This document shows, one piece after another, positions 35,944 through 48,149 of a stretch of DNA of 64,000 bases (the first letter of the stretch is position 1; each line of letters begins with the position of its first letter). The position numbers and the translations under genes were made by a program. The notes below the pieces were generated by a model, which had not been told where the DNA came from, did not search any database, and worked only from the letters and a program-made list of their open reading frames with translations. The DNA lies in contig JAECUM010093662.1 of assembly GCA_016617855.1 (NCBI GenBank), positions 62,001 to 126,000 of the forward strand, read 5' to 3'. The stretch is from Megalonaias nervosa. Lineage: Eukaryota > Mollusca > Bivalvia > Unionida > Unionidae.

Positions 35944-36790
35944 ACACAGCATGTAATAAAGTTAGCTAAGTATCCTTTACACAGCATGTAATAAAGTTAG
36001 CTATGTATCCTTTACACAGCATGTAATAAAGTTAGCTAAGTATCCTGTACACAGCATGTAATAAAGTTAGCTAAGTATACTTTACACAGCATGTAATAAA
36101 GTTAGCTAAGTATACTTTACACAGCAAGTAATAAAGTTAGCTAAGTATCCTTTACACAGCATGTAATAAAGTTAGCTAAGTATCCTGTATACAGCATGTA
36201 ATAAAGTTAGCTAAGTATCCTGTACACAGCATGTAATAAAGTTAGCTAAGTATCCTGTACACAGCATGTAATAAAGTTAGCTAAGTATCCTGTACATAGC
36301 ATGTAATAAAGTTAGCTAAGTATCCTTTACACAGCATGTAATAAAGTTAGCTAAGTATCCTTTGCACAGAATGTAATATAGTTAGCTAAGTATCCTGTAC
36401 ACAGCATGTAGCAAAGTTAGCTAAGCATACTTTACACAGCATTTAATAAAGTTAGCTAAGTATATTTTACACAGCAAGTAATAAAGTTAGCTAAGTATCC
36501 TTTACACAGCAAGTAATAAAGTTAACTAAGTATCCTTTACACAGCATGTAATAAAGTTAGCTAAGTATACTTACGCAGCAAGTAATAAAGTTAGCTAAGT
36601 ATCCTTTACACAGCAAGTAATAAAGTTAGCTACGTATCCTTTACACAGCATGTAATAAAGTTAGCTAAGTATACTTTACACAGCATGTAATAAAGTTAGC
36701 TAAGTATCCTGTACACAGCATGTAATAAAGTTAGCTAAGTATACTTTACACAGCAAGTAATAAAGTTAGCTAAGTATACTTTACATGGCA
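35944..36790. repeat. 35-bp minisatellite, about 24 units
   Basis: ACACAGCATGTAATAAAGTT then AGCTAAGTATCCTTT, exact 35-bp spacing (35944, 35979 and on). Variants include AAGTAATA for ATGTAATA and CCTGTAC/ACTTTAC at the junction. Units are very similar, so the array is probably young. Confidence 0.97.
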
Positions 36791-37464
36791 TATAATGTAA
36801 ACACATGCACAATACAGACAATTTACTTAAATTCTTAAGGACATAATGTCTTACAAAATCTTTTTTTTAATTTCTTATATTTTAGCTTCTTTACATGTAG
36901 AGGAAGTGAAATCCTTGTAAATGCACCAGAATATTCACAACTTTTTATAAATTTTTCATTTGTAGGTTGATATTGATAAAGTTCACCATTTTCAACTGAC
37001 ATTGTATAGAAACAAATAACTAATTTTCTTGGAAATATTTGGTACAATTACATTCAGATACTTGTATGTATGAAGACTGCATTTTGAAGATAAATCCTTC
37101 CCTGAATTATCTGCTATTTAAGTTCTGTAAATAGACTACCAGATGAATAATCAGCAGCTGCATCTCAAAATGATCCATGCTGCATGTTTTAGGAGTCTAT
37201 AAATCCTGTCTAATTAAAATGTTACAGTTTCCCGTTGCCAAAGAGCAGTAATCCATGATTAGAAGCATTATCATAAGTATTATCATAAAAGAGACAAGTC
37301 TCTTTTGGGATTTATCATTTGATTTTACTCAGTAATGCAAATTTAAATGACGATACCCTTTCTTTTCCAGACAGCCTATTTTAAAACTTGAATAACCATT
37401 TTTAAAAGTGCCTAAAATTTCTGGACATCAATATTTTTTACTTTCTTCACATAGTAAGTCACAA

Positions 37465-38055
37465 CATGGTGACAGTATGGCAAGAACACTTATCAAGACA
37501 GTATGGTGACAGTATGGCAAGAACACCTATCAAGACAGTATGGTGACTGTATGGCAAGAAAACTTATCAATTCAGTATGGTTATAGTATGGCAAGAATAC
37601 TTATCAAGACAGTATGGCAAGAATACTTATCAAGATAGTATGGTGACAGTATGGCAAGAATACTTATCAAGACAGTATGGCAAGAATACTTATCAAGACA
37701 GTATGGTGACAGTATGGCAAGAATACTTATCAAGACAGTATGGCAAGAACACTTATCAAATCAGTATGGTAAGAGTATGGCAAGAACACTTATCACAACA
37801 GTATGGTAATAGTATGGCAACAATACTTATCAAGACAGTATGGTGACAGCATGGCAATAATAATTATCAAGACAATATGGTGACAGTATGGCAAGAATAC
37901 TTATCAAGACAGTACGGTGACAATATGACAAGAATACTTATCAAGTTAGCATGATAATAGTCTGGCAAGATATACTTATAAAGACAGTATGGTGACAGTA
38001 TGGCAAGAATACTTATCAAGACAGTATGGTAACAATATGGTAAGAATACTTATCA
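37465..38055. repeat. 37-bp minisatellite with 26-bp deleted units
   Basis: CAGTATGGTGACAGTATGGC then AAGAATACTTATCAAGA. Some units lack the first 11 bases. The unit itself contains two CAGTATGG words, which would favour slippage between them. Confidence 0.93.
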
Positions 38056-38059
38056 ATTT

Positions 38060-39235
38060 GATGCAGATAGGACTTGAGGAAAGGATGCTTGATTTTGCTA
38101 GGCCCCAGAAGTAAATGGCTACTCTTTTCTGGTAAAATCTAACTTTCAATCATAGATCCAACCTAGCCTCACACCCCAACATTATTGTCTGAATATGTGA
38201 AACTGGGTGGAAGGTCGGTGGAAACTCAGAATATCTGCAAGCAAAGCTATAAATGCAACCTAATTTACCTTGCTCATTTCCAACTGGCATTGATCTTGCT
38301 AGGTACATCAGTATATAGATACATATCAATTTTCAGGACAAAATCAGTAATGTCTTTCTTATCTCATATATAAGCCATTTCTAAGTCTTGTCAAGGTATC
38401 TTTTATACAACTAAATTCAAGTTATTGTGTGCAAGAACTGCCTTATTTCTTTCCACTCCCCACATACTACTCTGCTTAGTCTAGCATGAGCCATGCTGTT
38501 CATTTTTGTATATGGAAAACCTTCCTCCAAATAAATCAATTGGCTATCAGTCAATAGAAGTCAGGCATAGAAACTAGAAGAACTGAGCATTTTTCTTTTC
38601 CCTGCAGACCTACACTGGCAATGTCTTTCTATCACAGCATCTGCAGTGGATGTACACTGGCAATGTCTTTCTATCACAGCATATGCAGTGGATGTATTTT
38701 GCCTTGACCCACACTCTACCCTGTACCGGCACAAGTCCCCCATCCTCTGTGCAGGCGCTGAGCATGTTCTTTGTCGTACTTTTTTTAGTTAGCTCTTACT
38801 GCACCTTTCAGTGCTCCCAAGCAAAAGCCATGTGTCTAATCTGCTGGGCATCCTGTGTATTCCAATATATTTATCTTTTCATCTGCATATACCTTTTAAT
38901 GAGTGCAGACCTTTTTTGTGCAAGTCGCATATTACACCATGAGCCTGCTTGACAAGCTTTATGTACATTCTTTAAGTACAGTGAAGTGCAATGCAAAAGT
39001 TCCTTTCCTGCAGGGGCAGGACCCTCAGCAAGGAACAGATAATTTTATTTTCTTCATCCAAAAAATGTTTACAATGCCAGCATAACATAGAATGCAAATT
39101 CAAAAAGCTGGACTATCTACTCACAGTACTTAAAATATTCTTCTGCATCACATCTGCTCTACATGGTAATAACTCTCAGGGACTCAATGCAAAATACCTA
39201 GTTTGAAATGGCTTTGTGTGGAGGTGTCTGCCAGA
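38060..39235. other. No gene seen; one 48-bp tandem duplication
   Basis: ACACTGGCAATGTCTTTCTA is repeated near 38611 and 38653. A 100-codon frame (38650-38952) begins in this duplication and has no recognisable domain. Confidence 0.4.
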
Positions 39236-39239
39236 TGAG

Positions 39240-40140
39240 CAATAAGCATTTGGAATGACCACTGTTTTGAATCAAGAGGAACCCTTTGGACACCTCATGA
39301 TAAAAGATGATGGTATGATCACCCAGACCTTCATCACTTAGCCAGTAAAAGAACCTTCAACAGTTTTAATTTTGCAATAGAATTTCATGACCAAGATGGT
39401 CAAAGGCTTTCTTGAAGTCAAAAAAATCCCAATCAACGAACCATTATCCACATCTAATTTTCCATGATCTGTTAATTTGTTGAGTTGTCTGGCATGGGTA
39501 ATATTTTCTACAGCCTAACCATGTTTTATGAAATAAAGTAAGTTTAAAACAATGTAGAGACATGCTTATTTACTTGCATTTTTAAATAATTTAATAATAT
39601 GACTAGAATAGATATTGGTTTCTAGTTCTCTGGATCCTCACGTTCTGCTTTCTTAAAGATAGGTGTAACCTTCCACATTTCAAGGTATCTGGAGAGTAAT
39701 CAGTCATTATATTTAAGTTTAAAAATATGTGTAAATGGCTTTGCTGGTGTAAGAATTTGCAATGTGATCCAGTCCAGAGGATTTATGAACACTCAGTTTC
39801 TTGGTAATATCAACAGCCTGAGTTCAACTAACATTAGTTACTGAATAATATTGATCATCGGGTATTTTTGCTCTTCAACCAAGACAGGAGGGTATCCAGT
39901 TAAAATGTGAGTGTTAGTCTGGTTTTGATGACAGTGACTGGAGAGGTTTGGGAAGAAATCGTTGAATATTTTTTGTACATGTATTGCCATGTTATGACTT
40001 TGCTTAGTTTTTGGGTGAAAAGAACTATACTTGGATGGGCTCAGTGCTTCTAGCTGTTTCCAAATTGTCTTGTTACTGTTATTTTCATCAAAAGCCTGAT
40101 TTTGTAATATTTTTCTTTTTCCTTTTAATCATGGCACCTG
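39240..40140 (-). pseudogene. Non-LTR retrotransposon reverse transcriptase relic
   Basis: On the minus strand, in broken frames, the RT order of LINE elements can be read. There is a WKVTPIFKKAEREDPEN block followed by KPISIL (about 39610-39680), the usual fingers region. Further on come FFDFKKAFDHLGHEIL (about 39380-39430), the motif A region with its aspartate, and nearby Lys/Ala/Phe. At least one in-frame stop interrupts the first block. These blocks are typical of CR1/L2/Jockey-like elements; the clade is not resolved. The C-terminal YxDD block was not found, and neither were the endonuclease or the ends. It is an old, inactive insertion. Confidence 0.8.
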
Positions 40141-40343
40141 ATATGGAATCTTATCTTTCATCTTCACTTGTTTCGGGTCTTATACTTTAACATATTGTTA
40201 AAAGCATATACAGTTTCATTTATATATAAAATATTATGTATGTGAACAACTCTTTGCTTGTTTTTGAAATAATATTTTCATGATATTTTGTATAACACAG
40301 ATATCAGCTTGATTACACACCACATTTTTTGCAAAACAGCCAC

Positions 40344-40397
<54 letters not shown>
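40344..40397. repeat. (AT)n microsatellite
   Basis: About 26 AT pairs. Confidence 0.97.
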
Positions 40398-40398
<1 letters not shown>

Positions 40399-40399
40399 C

Positions 40400-40915
40400 T
40401 CACAAATGACCACAGACCTTGAGCCCAAATGGATGCCCTATCATAGTTATCTATATCAATCTGAATGGACCAGTTGAATGGTTTTTTCTAAAGAAAATAG
40501 TCAAGAAATGTGAAATGAATCATTCTTGTCAAGATTGATTTAGTGTTACTAAAGTTACTGTACCAGTTTCTGAAGAAACTACCATGGTACCATCTCAATG
40601 GAAAAGACAGACCAAATTTATCTGTCTTATTCATGCTGCAACCCCACTGCAGAAAAGAAAAAAACATATTTTTTAAAAAAGAACTATGCAAATTAAAATT
40701 TGTCTGCATCGAAATAGAGTTTCAAATATATTCAAAGCTATGCAGCCAAGTGACAAACTGATTATGCATAGTAGTTAGATTTGTAAAAATTAAATCATAT
40801 TAAACTCTGATGTTTCCCACCCTTAAAAGGCAAACAGTTACATTTTTCAGCCTTGCATTGTTGGAATATGCATAGAATGACTGGTTTTTTAAATGTATAT
40901 TTAACTGATTTAAAT
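40400..40915. other. No gene seen
   Basis: AT-rich spacer. Confidence 0.4.
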
Positions 40916-40923
40916 GCATAAAT

Positions 40924-41009
40924 CAGGGCCAGATTAAGGTGGGGGGATGTCACGGGGGCACATGCACCAGGCCCCCCTAGTCAGTGGATAAAATTACTTG
41001 CATTTAAAT

Positions 41010-41091
<82 letters not shown>

Positions 41092-41251
41092 TCTAAACCA
41101 TCAAATACTTAGTCTAAAATACCTATAATAGTTATAGAGAACATATTAAGGCAGTTTAAGACTGCTTTCAGGCTATATTTATATACATGTATCTATAATG
41201 CCAAGCTCCATCTTAAGTGTCCTGGGCCCTCCAAAGCCTAATCTGCCCCTG
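40924..41251. mobile_element. hAT-type MITE with internal (AT)n
   Basis: The left end CAGGGCCAGATTAAGG and the right end (reverse complement) CAGGGGCAGATTAGG are inverted repeats. Both are followed inward by G-rich sequence with a CCAGG/CCTGG word. The flanks GCATAAAT (40916-40923) and ACATAAAT (41252-41259) form an 8-bp target duplication with one mismatch, as expected for hAT. The inside is mostly a long AT run (41012-41088). No transposase. Confidence 0.88.
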
Positions 41252-41599
41252 ACATAAATTCATTTGATTGAAGCTATCTACGATGCTTAATTAAAATATT
41301 CAGTGCAAATCACCTTTATGGAAACAGTTGAATCACACCTGTCTGCTTTGTCACTGTATGCAAAAGCCAAAAGCTCAACTCAATAAACAGTTCAATTTCT
41401 GTTCAGGATTTAGTGTTGATTCTACTGAGTACAAGTAAATTCTTCACTTATTGGAAAATCTCCAGGAAAAAATCAGTGAAAAAAAACAAAGATTTTCTTT
41501 GAGATTACAAAAGGATGGAATAACAGCTGATTGGATCAATAAGGTGTTGAGAAACCTATACTCTTTCACTGGTTGTATGCTCAGGCACTCAAAATTGTA

Positions 41600-41905
41600 G
41601 TACCCATTTAACATGTGTACTATGCCAATGTCACAGTGACCTGGACTTCAGACCCCATGACCCAAAAATCAATAGGTCTGTTTCCTTGCCTCATATGGGT
41701 GCAATCTGAAAGGTGTTGTTGTCTAATGCAAACTGCTAATGAACATTCTACAGGGCATATGGCATGGAAGAGACCCTTCTTGGAGTAACAGTGACCTTGA
41801 CCTCTGACCTTGAAATCCAAAAGCAATATGTTTTCGTCATTGGAAAATCAATATATGGACAAAATGTGGTAAAGATAAATGACAGAACTTCCTGTCTATG
41901 GATGC
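41600..41905 (+). repeat. Dispersed TGACCTTGACCT-type repeat, about 2 units
   Basis: Contains GTGACCTGGACTTC, CAAAAATCAATAGG, then GTGACCTTGACCTCTGACCT at 41791-41810 and AAATCCAAAAGCAATATG. Same family as at 30055, 31380 and 45690. Confidence 0.75.
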
Positions 41906-41989
41906 TAAAGCCAGTGATTGCATTCTGAAGTGTGAAACAGATCACCTCTTCTGCCGTCTATCAAATTCCTGGCCTTTTGAAAATCTTTG

Positions 41990-42840
41990 GGAAAGCTCCC
42001 TTATCATGGTCACATGAGGGAGTAAAAGGAAATCAAGTTAAGACATGGTCCCCAAGGAGTCTCTCCAAACTGTAGCAGACTTACCAGCCCTTGATGCCCG
42101 AATGATTGGGTCACAAATCCCAGGACAGAGGTATTAAATGAAGACCATATCTCTTCCTCCTCCTCTGCCTGAACCAATGGGTATGAAGATGGAGACCCAA
42201 AAGAAGGGGTAGAGACCATCTCAGCTAGTTCCTCACTAAATTTGTTTTAGTCCACCAAAACTGAAAGGAAATCACTGCCTTGCTCCTGCTATCGAGGGGC
42301 AACTGTAATTCCTGACCTGCCCACTCTCTCTCTTCTAAATCCATGTCTCCTTACCATTGATGAGACTCCATTAACCAGTGACCAATACTCGAAGACTGGT
42401 GACTGGTGCCTAGTGACTGATCAGGCAGCGATGATCGTATGGACCATGATCCAGTGCTATATCGCTGCTTTTCCTTCTCAGGGGATGGGTTCAATATCTG
42501 GTGCTTTCACTGGGCCACTGGCCCTGATAAGGTGCTGTGACTCTTCAAGGTATCACATCTCTCTATGCCGAGAAAGACAGATGTCATATTGCCCCTGGGA
42601 TTGAGGAGTGCCTACCCTGTAGATTTCTGTGATTCTTGATGAGCTTTACCGATCCAGACTTCATGAGAGACAGCTCCCATACGCTCCTAGGATCAAGGTG
42701 TTTTCAGTCCCATTCTCTCCCGAGACCAAAGAGTTATATTACGAGTCATTTTGGGCTCAGAATGAAACTTTCCCAAATTGGCAGTATTATTCTCTAGATT
42801 TAGAGGTTGAGAAAGGTCAACTATGGTTGATCACAGATTC
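41990..42840 (-). mobile_element. DIRS-like element fragment (gag and leader)
   Basis: The minus-strand frame 42010-42219 has an EEEEEIWSSF block matching DEEEVWS in copy A's gag. Upstream on that strand, GACTGGTGACTGGTGCCTAG (42393) resembles the CTGGTGACCAGTG repeats in copy A's leader. No RT is present. The fragment is assigned by these two similarities only. Confidence 0.5.
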
Positions 42841-42849
42841 CCAATCTTG

Positions 42850-43180
42850 ACTATGAATCAAGATTTTATAGCATTTAAAAAATCTTCAGTGAAAAATAAT
42901 TAAACAGCCATAAAGATCAGATTTGACTCTTAGATGTATAGATAATAAATATATGTAAAATAGTTTCAATTTATGTTGAACTTAACAAATACTCTTGCAC
43001 AGAATCATTTCAGAAACATTGTTCTGTTTATAACACACTGCAATCTTTGGTTCTGGCACATGTATATTGACAGACTAGAAACAGATGCTATGAGGTAAAC
43101 GACTGAGTGCACTGCTTAAACAAATACTATTAATTATTAAATTCTAAAACTCATGAACAAGTGTGAATTAAGATTCTGGA
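42850..43180. other. No gene seen
   Basis: AT-rich spacer. Confidence 0.4.
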
Positions 43181-43197
43181 ACCACAAATGGGTAGTA

Positions 43198-43391
43198 TGG
43201 CTTTGGGTTTTGCTGCCAGTATAAGAGCATGGGAAGACCACTGGAAGAACCACCAACCAAGGAGAAGCTTCTGGCAAGCTTTCTTACATACCCATGTTGG
43301 TCAAGCCAAGGCTCGAACTCATGCAAACAAATGTGAGATGTGAGTGTTCTTTAAAAGCGATTGCCTTCAACCACTTGGCCACAGGAAACCC
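43198..43391 (-). mobile_element. tRNA-derived SINE, family 1, tail-less copy
   Basis: On the minus strand the head TGGCCAAGTGG, a diverged B-box GAGTTCGAGCC and the body GTAAGAAAGCTTGCCAGAAG match the other copies. It lacks the GTGCTGAAAAATGG tail. A 13-bp target duplication CAAATGGGTAGTA flanks it (43185-43197 and 43392-43404). Confidence 0.9.
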
Positions 43392-43869
43392 CAAATGGGT
43401 AGTAATACTTACAATAAGCACAAACATAACCCTGCCTAAACAAGTACTAAAATAATATTCCAGAAGAACTACCTCACAGGACAAATTGCTTATCCAAACA
43501 CCAGGTATTGGAAAGAGAAGAACAGAAGAGCATACTTATAAGAACACTGTCAAGTTCCATAAATTATTATGAGAGCTAAAATCACAATAAAAAAATAAAT
43601 GGACCAAGGGAAAAATGACTCATATAAAATGAGAAAGTAGAATAATCTGCAAAAAAAATGTTTAAACATGTTAATGTAGGCAATTTTTCAACATGGAAAG
43701 AAATACATGTTAGTGTTTAAAACGTCAGAGGTAAAGAGGAAGAATATCCTGGATGAATCAATAACATGGTACTCAGACTGGCTCTGGGTTCTCTCTAGAT
43801 TTCTGTTAATTTCCATAAAATGGGAGGCTGTGACCATGAGCTCAGACTAAGGGACTTTGCATCCCAGAA

Positions 43870-44188
43870 CAATCTGATTAAAATTAGATCTCCACTGTTA
43901 TACATGAAGATCTGACTGTGACCATTTAGGTGTCATGTTCTTGTAACTTATGTTATTACCATAATCACTAATATTATCAACCAATCAGATTAAGTCTTAT
44001 ATTACTGCGTTTGGAGACTGAGCAGTGTGGATGAAGAGCATCAATATGTACCAAATGATTTGATTCACTTTCACAATTTTGAAAATTGCATTTCCATTGG
44101 CTAATCCAAAATTCACCAGAACATGATGCTTAAGTGGTCATCATCAGATTGTCACATAGGACAGTGGAGATTTGATTTTATCAGATTG
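43870..44188. mobile_element. MITE with about 85-bp terminal inverted repeats
   Basis: The left end CAATCTGATTAAAATTAGAT and the right end (reverse complement) CAATCTGATAAAATCAAATC begin long imperfect inverted repeats that both contain TCTCCACTGT and ATCATGTTCT-like words. Flanks CATCCCAGAA (43860-43869) and CATTCCAGAA (44189-44198) look like a target duplication of 8 to 10 bp with one mismatch. No transposase. The superfamily (hAT or Mutator-like by duplication size) is unresolved. Confidence 0.88.
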
Positions 44189-44199
44189 CATTCCAGAAG

Positions 44200-44920
44200 G
44201 AAAGCAAGGCAACAGTGACAGGTTGTGTATTACTGCTTTTAAAAGTATTATTTTCATTGTCATTGTCATCGCCATCATCATCATTATCAGCATTTTAATC
44301 ACCATCAACATATTAAAAGATAAATATTATGCTACATAATTATATTGTTATATGGTAGTAAATCTGGCAAAATACTAACTGTTAATGTTGGCCCATTATC
44401 TGAGACACTTTTCAACTCCTGTGTAAATATTAAGATTCCAGTATTGGACCAAAACCTATAAATCATCTTCCAAACTTAACACTGATATTCTATATTGTAT
44501 TTTTGTCAAGTTTTGAGAAATAATTACAAATATTGGGAAACTAAAATTAGAAAATAAAGTGATCCTGAAATAAATGACCAATATAAAGCAAGAGATTCAA
44601 GAGGGCCTAGAATTGCTCTCATTCCTCATACAACCAGAAACCAAATTTTATTAAAGCTGCTTAATAGTTTCAGATGAGAAATAAAAAAATAATAAATGTG
44701 ATAGCCCCATCAGCAACAATACTTCCAACCCCAATCAATAAACTCCCATTTAATAGAAATAAAAAGACAAAATAAATCCGATGGTGCACTCCATATTCGC
44801 ACTTTTAATTTAAGTCCTGGTGCTGTTTTAGCTATTGGTTTTTAACACAAATAATATTTTGTTGTAAACTGTTTGATAATGTGATGTTCGGTTAAAAAGC
44901 ACCTAATAAGATGGAGGTGG
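44200..44920. other. No gene seen
   Basis: AT-rich spacer with a CATCATCATTATC-rich patch near 44260-44310. Confidence 0.4.
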
Positions 44921-44924
44921 AAAT

Positions 44925-45110
44925 TCACACCGCCAAAAGGAGAAACTGGGTAGGACACAGGTGCTGGATAGAGGAACCAGGTCAGCTGCAGAGTTCAAGG
45001 TTCCCAGGAAAGAGACAGAAAGACAAGCTGACAACTACATTGTCCTGAGAGACACAAACTAAATCCTCTGTTTGTGAGAAAATTCATCCCCACACAGACA
45101 AAATCTTAAA
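44925..45110 (-). mobile_element. DIRS-like element fragment (RT/RNase H spacer region)
   Basis: GGAGAAACTGG, GCACAGGTG-like, GGAACCA, AAGCTGACAA and ACACAAACTAATCC-like words occur in the same order as in copy A at 6298-6475. Only about 190 bp remain. Confidence 0.55.
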
Positions 45111-45689
45111 AAGTGGTGTGAGACCTTTCTTACCATGTATAAAAAAACCACAATTTGCCATATCGGTAATATGAATTACAATGATTCATAATGAACAATA
45201 ACATGAATCAAGGTGGCTCTGTAAGACTTAGTTATATAAAGATTGGGAAAATTTAACAAAACACCTACCCTAGAAAAATGCACAAGCAAGTTGAAAACTA
45301 ATGCACTGTGAAGAACGAAAAAAGAAAAGTAAATGCACAGCTGCAAACGTGTCCAGAACAAAATGCTAATAACTCTCAAGAGAGCTTAAATTAACAGAAA
45401 AAATAAGCTCAAGGCTGAGGTGGAAAAAGGAAACACAATCAGGGGTACAATCCAAATGTTTACAAAGACAATGCACACAAGGTATATAGTAATTTCACTT
45501 GTTAACCTATGAAACAAATGGCAAATCTTCATTAGCATAAACAAGGTGGATATTACAGCCATATGAATGGAAAAAGAATGAAGGGTTGTGTGCATGTGCA
45601 ATGTATCTATTGAGTGTCCCTGGGGTGATCCAGTGTTCTGGAATCTTCTGGTTCATGCAAATGTGACAATGAATCCTCATCATAAGGTT

Positions 45690-46630
45690 AGGGTATTTTC
45701 AACTTGGAAAAGCACTAGCTATAGAATAACAACAGGTATGGTATTACTGATATTAAGTCATTATTTTATTATTAGCCTTTCCATGGCCATGACCATATAC
45801 CTTTTGACCTTAGAATCTGTTGGTTCCTTTATGACTCTATGTTCAAACCCAGAAAATTTGATCAAGAAACTCACTCTAAGAACATAAAGTTACTAAAGAA
45901 AATCCCATTCATTTTCTTTGAACTACAATCACCGTGACCTTTAACCTTCTCATCCCAAAATCAATATGCCTCATCCACATTGACAGTAAAAGCCCTCAAT
46001 AAACTTTGGTGAAGTACCTGGTCTATAACTAAAGTTATTATGCAAAATACATTTTTCTTGTCTTGGTCGAAATTAATCAATTACTTTCTTACCCAATGGA
46101 AAGTCATCCACAAACTTTGGTTAAGGTACATGGTTGAGAACTTTATGTACAGAAACCATTTTTCGTTCAGTCATAATGACCTTGACCTTTTGCCATTCAA
46201 ACCTGAAATAATGCTTCTTTCACATTCCAAGTGCAAGTCATTAACATTTAAATTTGGCCAAGTTCCGCAATACAAACCGACTGTTATTATGCAAAAACCA
46301 TTTTTCTTCTTTCAATCATAATGACCTTGACTGTTTTGACCTACTTACCCAAAATATCATAGACTTCTTCCTTACCAACTGTGCAGCCATTGAAAAGGTT
46401 TAGTCCAAGCCTGTAATGAAGAACTAAATTTATTTTTTGGAAACCAGTTTTCTCCTTCCAGTCACAATTACCCTGACTGTCAACTGTTTGGTCCCAAAAT
46501 CAGCAGGCTACTTTCTTTCAGCATGAACATCTTCTCTGTAAAGTTTGGTGAATGTAAGTGCTGTAGAACTGAAATTATCATGCAGAAAAGGAAAAATATA
46601 TGGACAGACAGACAAACAGTCATAGCATAA
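45690..46630 (+). repeat. Dispersed TGACCTTGACCT-type repeat, about 5 tandem units
   Basis: Units of roughly 140-180 bp with AAACCATTTTTC, ATGACCTTGACCTTTTGCC (46187) and ATGACCTTGACTGTTTTGAC (46320). Each is followed by an AAAATCA-TAG-like segment and an AAGTTTGGTGAA-like segment. The last ends with TATGGACAGACAGACAAACA (46599). Confidence 0.8.
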
Positions 46631-46639
46631 TATTAATAA

Positions 46640-47280
46640 AATGCTAGTTTTGTAAATGTTTCTTTTGCACAAAGTATGGATGAAATTTTTTGACACCACA
46701 TTTTAAAATGAAACTCTCAATGACAAGTCTCAATCATATGTTTAACAATTAGAAAAAAGTGTGAAATATTGTAAATGGAGTCTGTAGAATAATCAAGTAA
46801 TTATTTGGAATTATGGACTGAATGGAAGCATACACAATGGCAGGAAATATTGAGGTCTCTTAAGGTTAATTGTACATTCTACTTTTTCAGCTGTAAAAAG
46901 ATACACCATGTGCATCCAATGAAGCTAAAACATTAGGTCTAGATATTCAAATTTCCTTGCAAATTGCAACTTAACTTTCAATTCACTCTCACTTGAAGAA
47001 CTGTAAAACCTCAGTCAAAATAATTTCATTAATTTAACCAGGCCATTTTCAGTGCCATCTTTCAACTGTCATTTTTATGTACATTGTTACTGCATTGTGT
47101 GACAGCACATGACCTTTCATTCCATCTGGCACCATTCTGAACCAAAAAGGGGAATGCATGAATAAAAAAAAAAAGTCATTATGTCTAGACTGAAACATGA
47201 ATAATTACAGTATTATTTCTCACTGTAGCATGTATATTTCAAGATACCTTTCTTACCAATTTTTGTGTAATGTATATTGA
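46640..47280. other. No gene seen
   Basis: AT-rich spacer. Confidence 0.4.
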
Positions 47281-47282
<2 letters not shown>

Positions 47283-47329
<47 letters not shown>

Positions 47330-47356
47330 GTTGTTGTTGTTGTTATTATTATTGTT
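47283..47356. repeat. (ATT)n(GTT)n compound microsatellite
   Basis: About 15 ATT triplets followed by GTT and ATT triplets. Confidence 0.96.
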
Positions 47357-47359
47357 GCA

Positions 47360-48145
47360 GCCCTTAAATATTGCATATTTGGATCATAGAGGCATACATT
47401 AATTCATTTTTGCTAATCCTGAAAGCTTATGTGAAGCACCTTGTAGTACTACATAAAATTCAAGGCCCCCAAGTACAAATCAACTGGTCAAACTTGCCTT
47501 CACCGGCTACCTTGAGAAAGTGACATAACTGACCTCTTTCAAATGTTGGCTTTATAATAGAGGTTTAATTTTTAAGATGATTTGATTTAAAACAGCCTTG
47601 AAAAAGAGTCTGTTTTAAAACAGCCTTGAAAAAGAGTCTGTTTAAGGCATCAAGACTTTAATATACACATAAATTTTATAGCAGCAATGACTGTACATTT
47701 CAAGAAAGGTAAGTAATAACTAAACTTGAACAGCTGTCCTGCAAACAGACTGACACTCTAATGGCCAAAAAGGATTTGCAGGAATTTGCGATCAATCTGT
47801 TATGTCCTTTTTTTATTCATAACTGCTGAGTATTGAAACCATATAAAATATTCTTGAGCACTAAACTCCAACATACCAAGTTTTCAAACAAAAATATTTT
47901 CAAACGTGTTTGAGTTAACATCTTCGCAAGATAAATGCATTACAAAAATCTTTACCATGACCTCGGACCTTGAACCCGACATCACAAAACCCATTTCACA
48001 TACTGTTAACATGCCACATTTGGCTAAATCCATAAGTAATATCATTTTTTTTTTAAAAAATCCATATTAATTGAACTGCCATCATTCAGGGCATTCATCA
48101 TGTATATATCCACAAATTAGGCTTACTAAAGAGCCATTTATACTT
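47360..48145. other. No gene seen; 28-bp duplication
   Basis: AACAGCCTTGAAAAAGAGTC is tandemly repeated at about 47591 and 47620. A single diverged unit of the TGACCT-type repeat lies at about 47945-48030. Confidence 0.5.
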
Positions 48146-48149
48146 GTTG

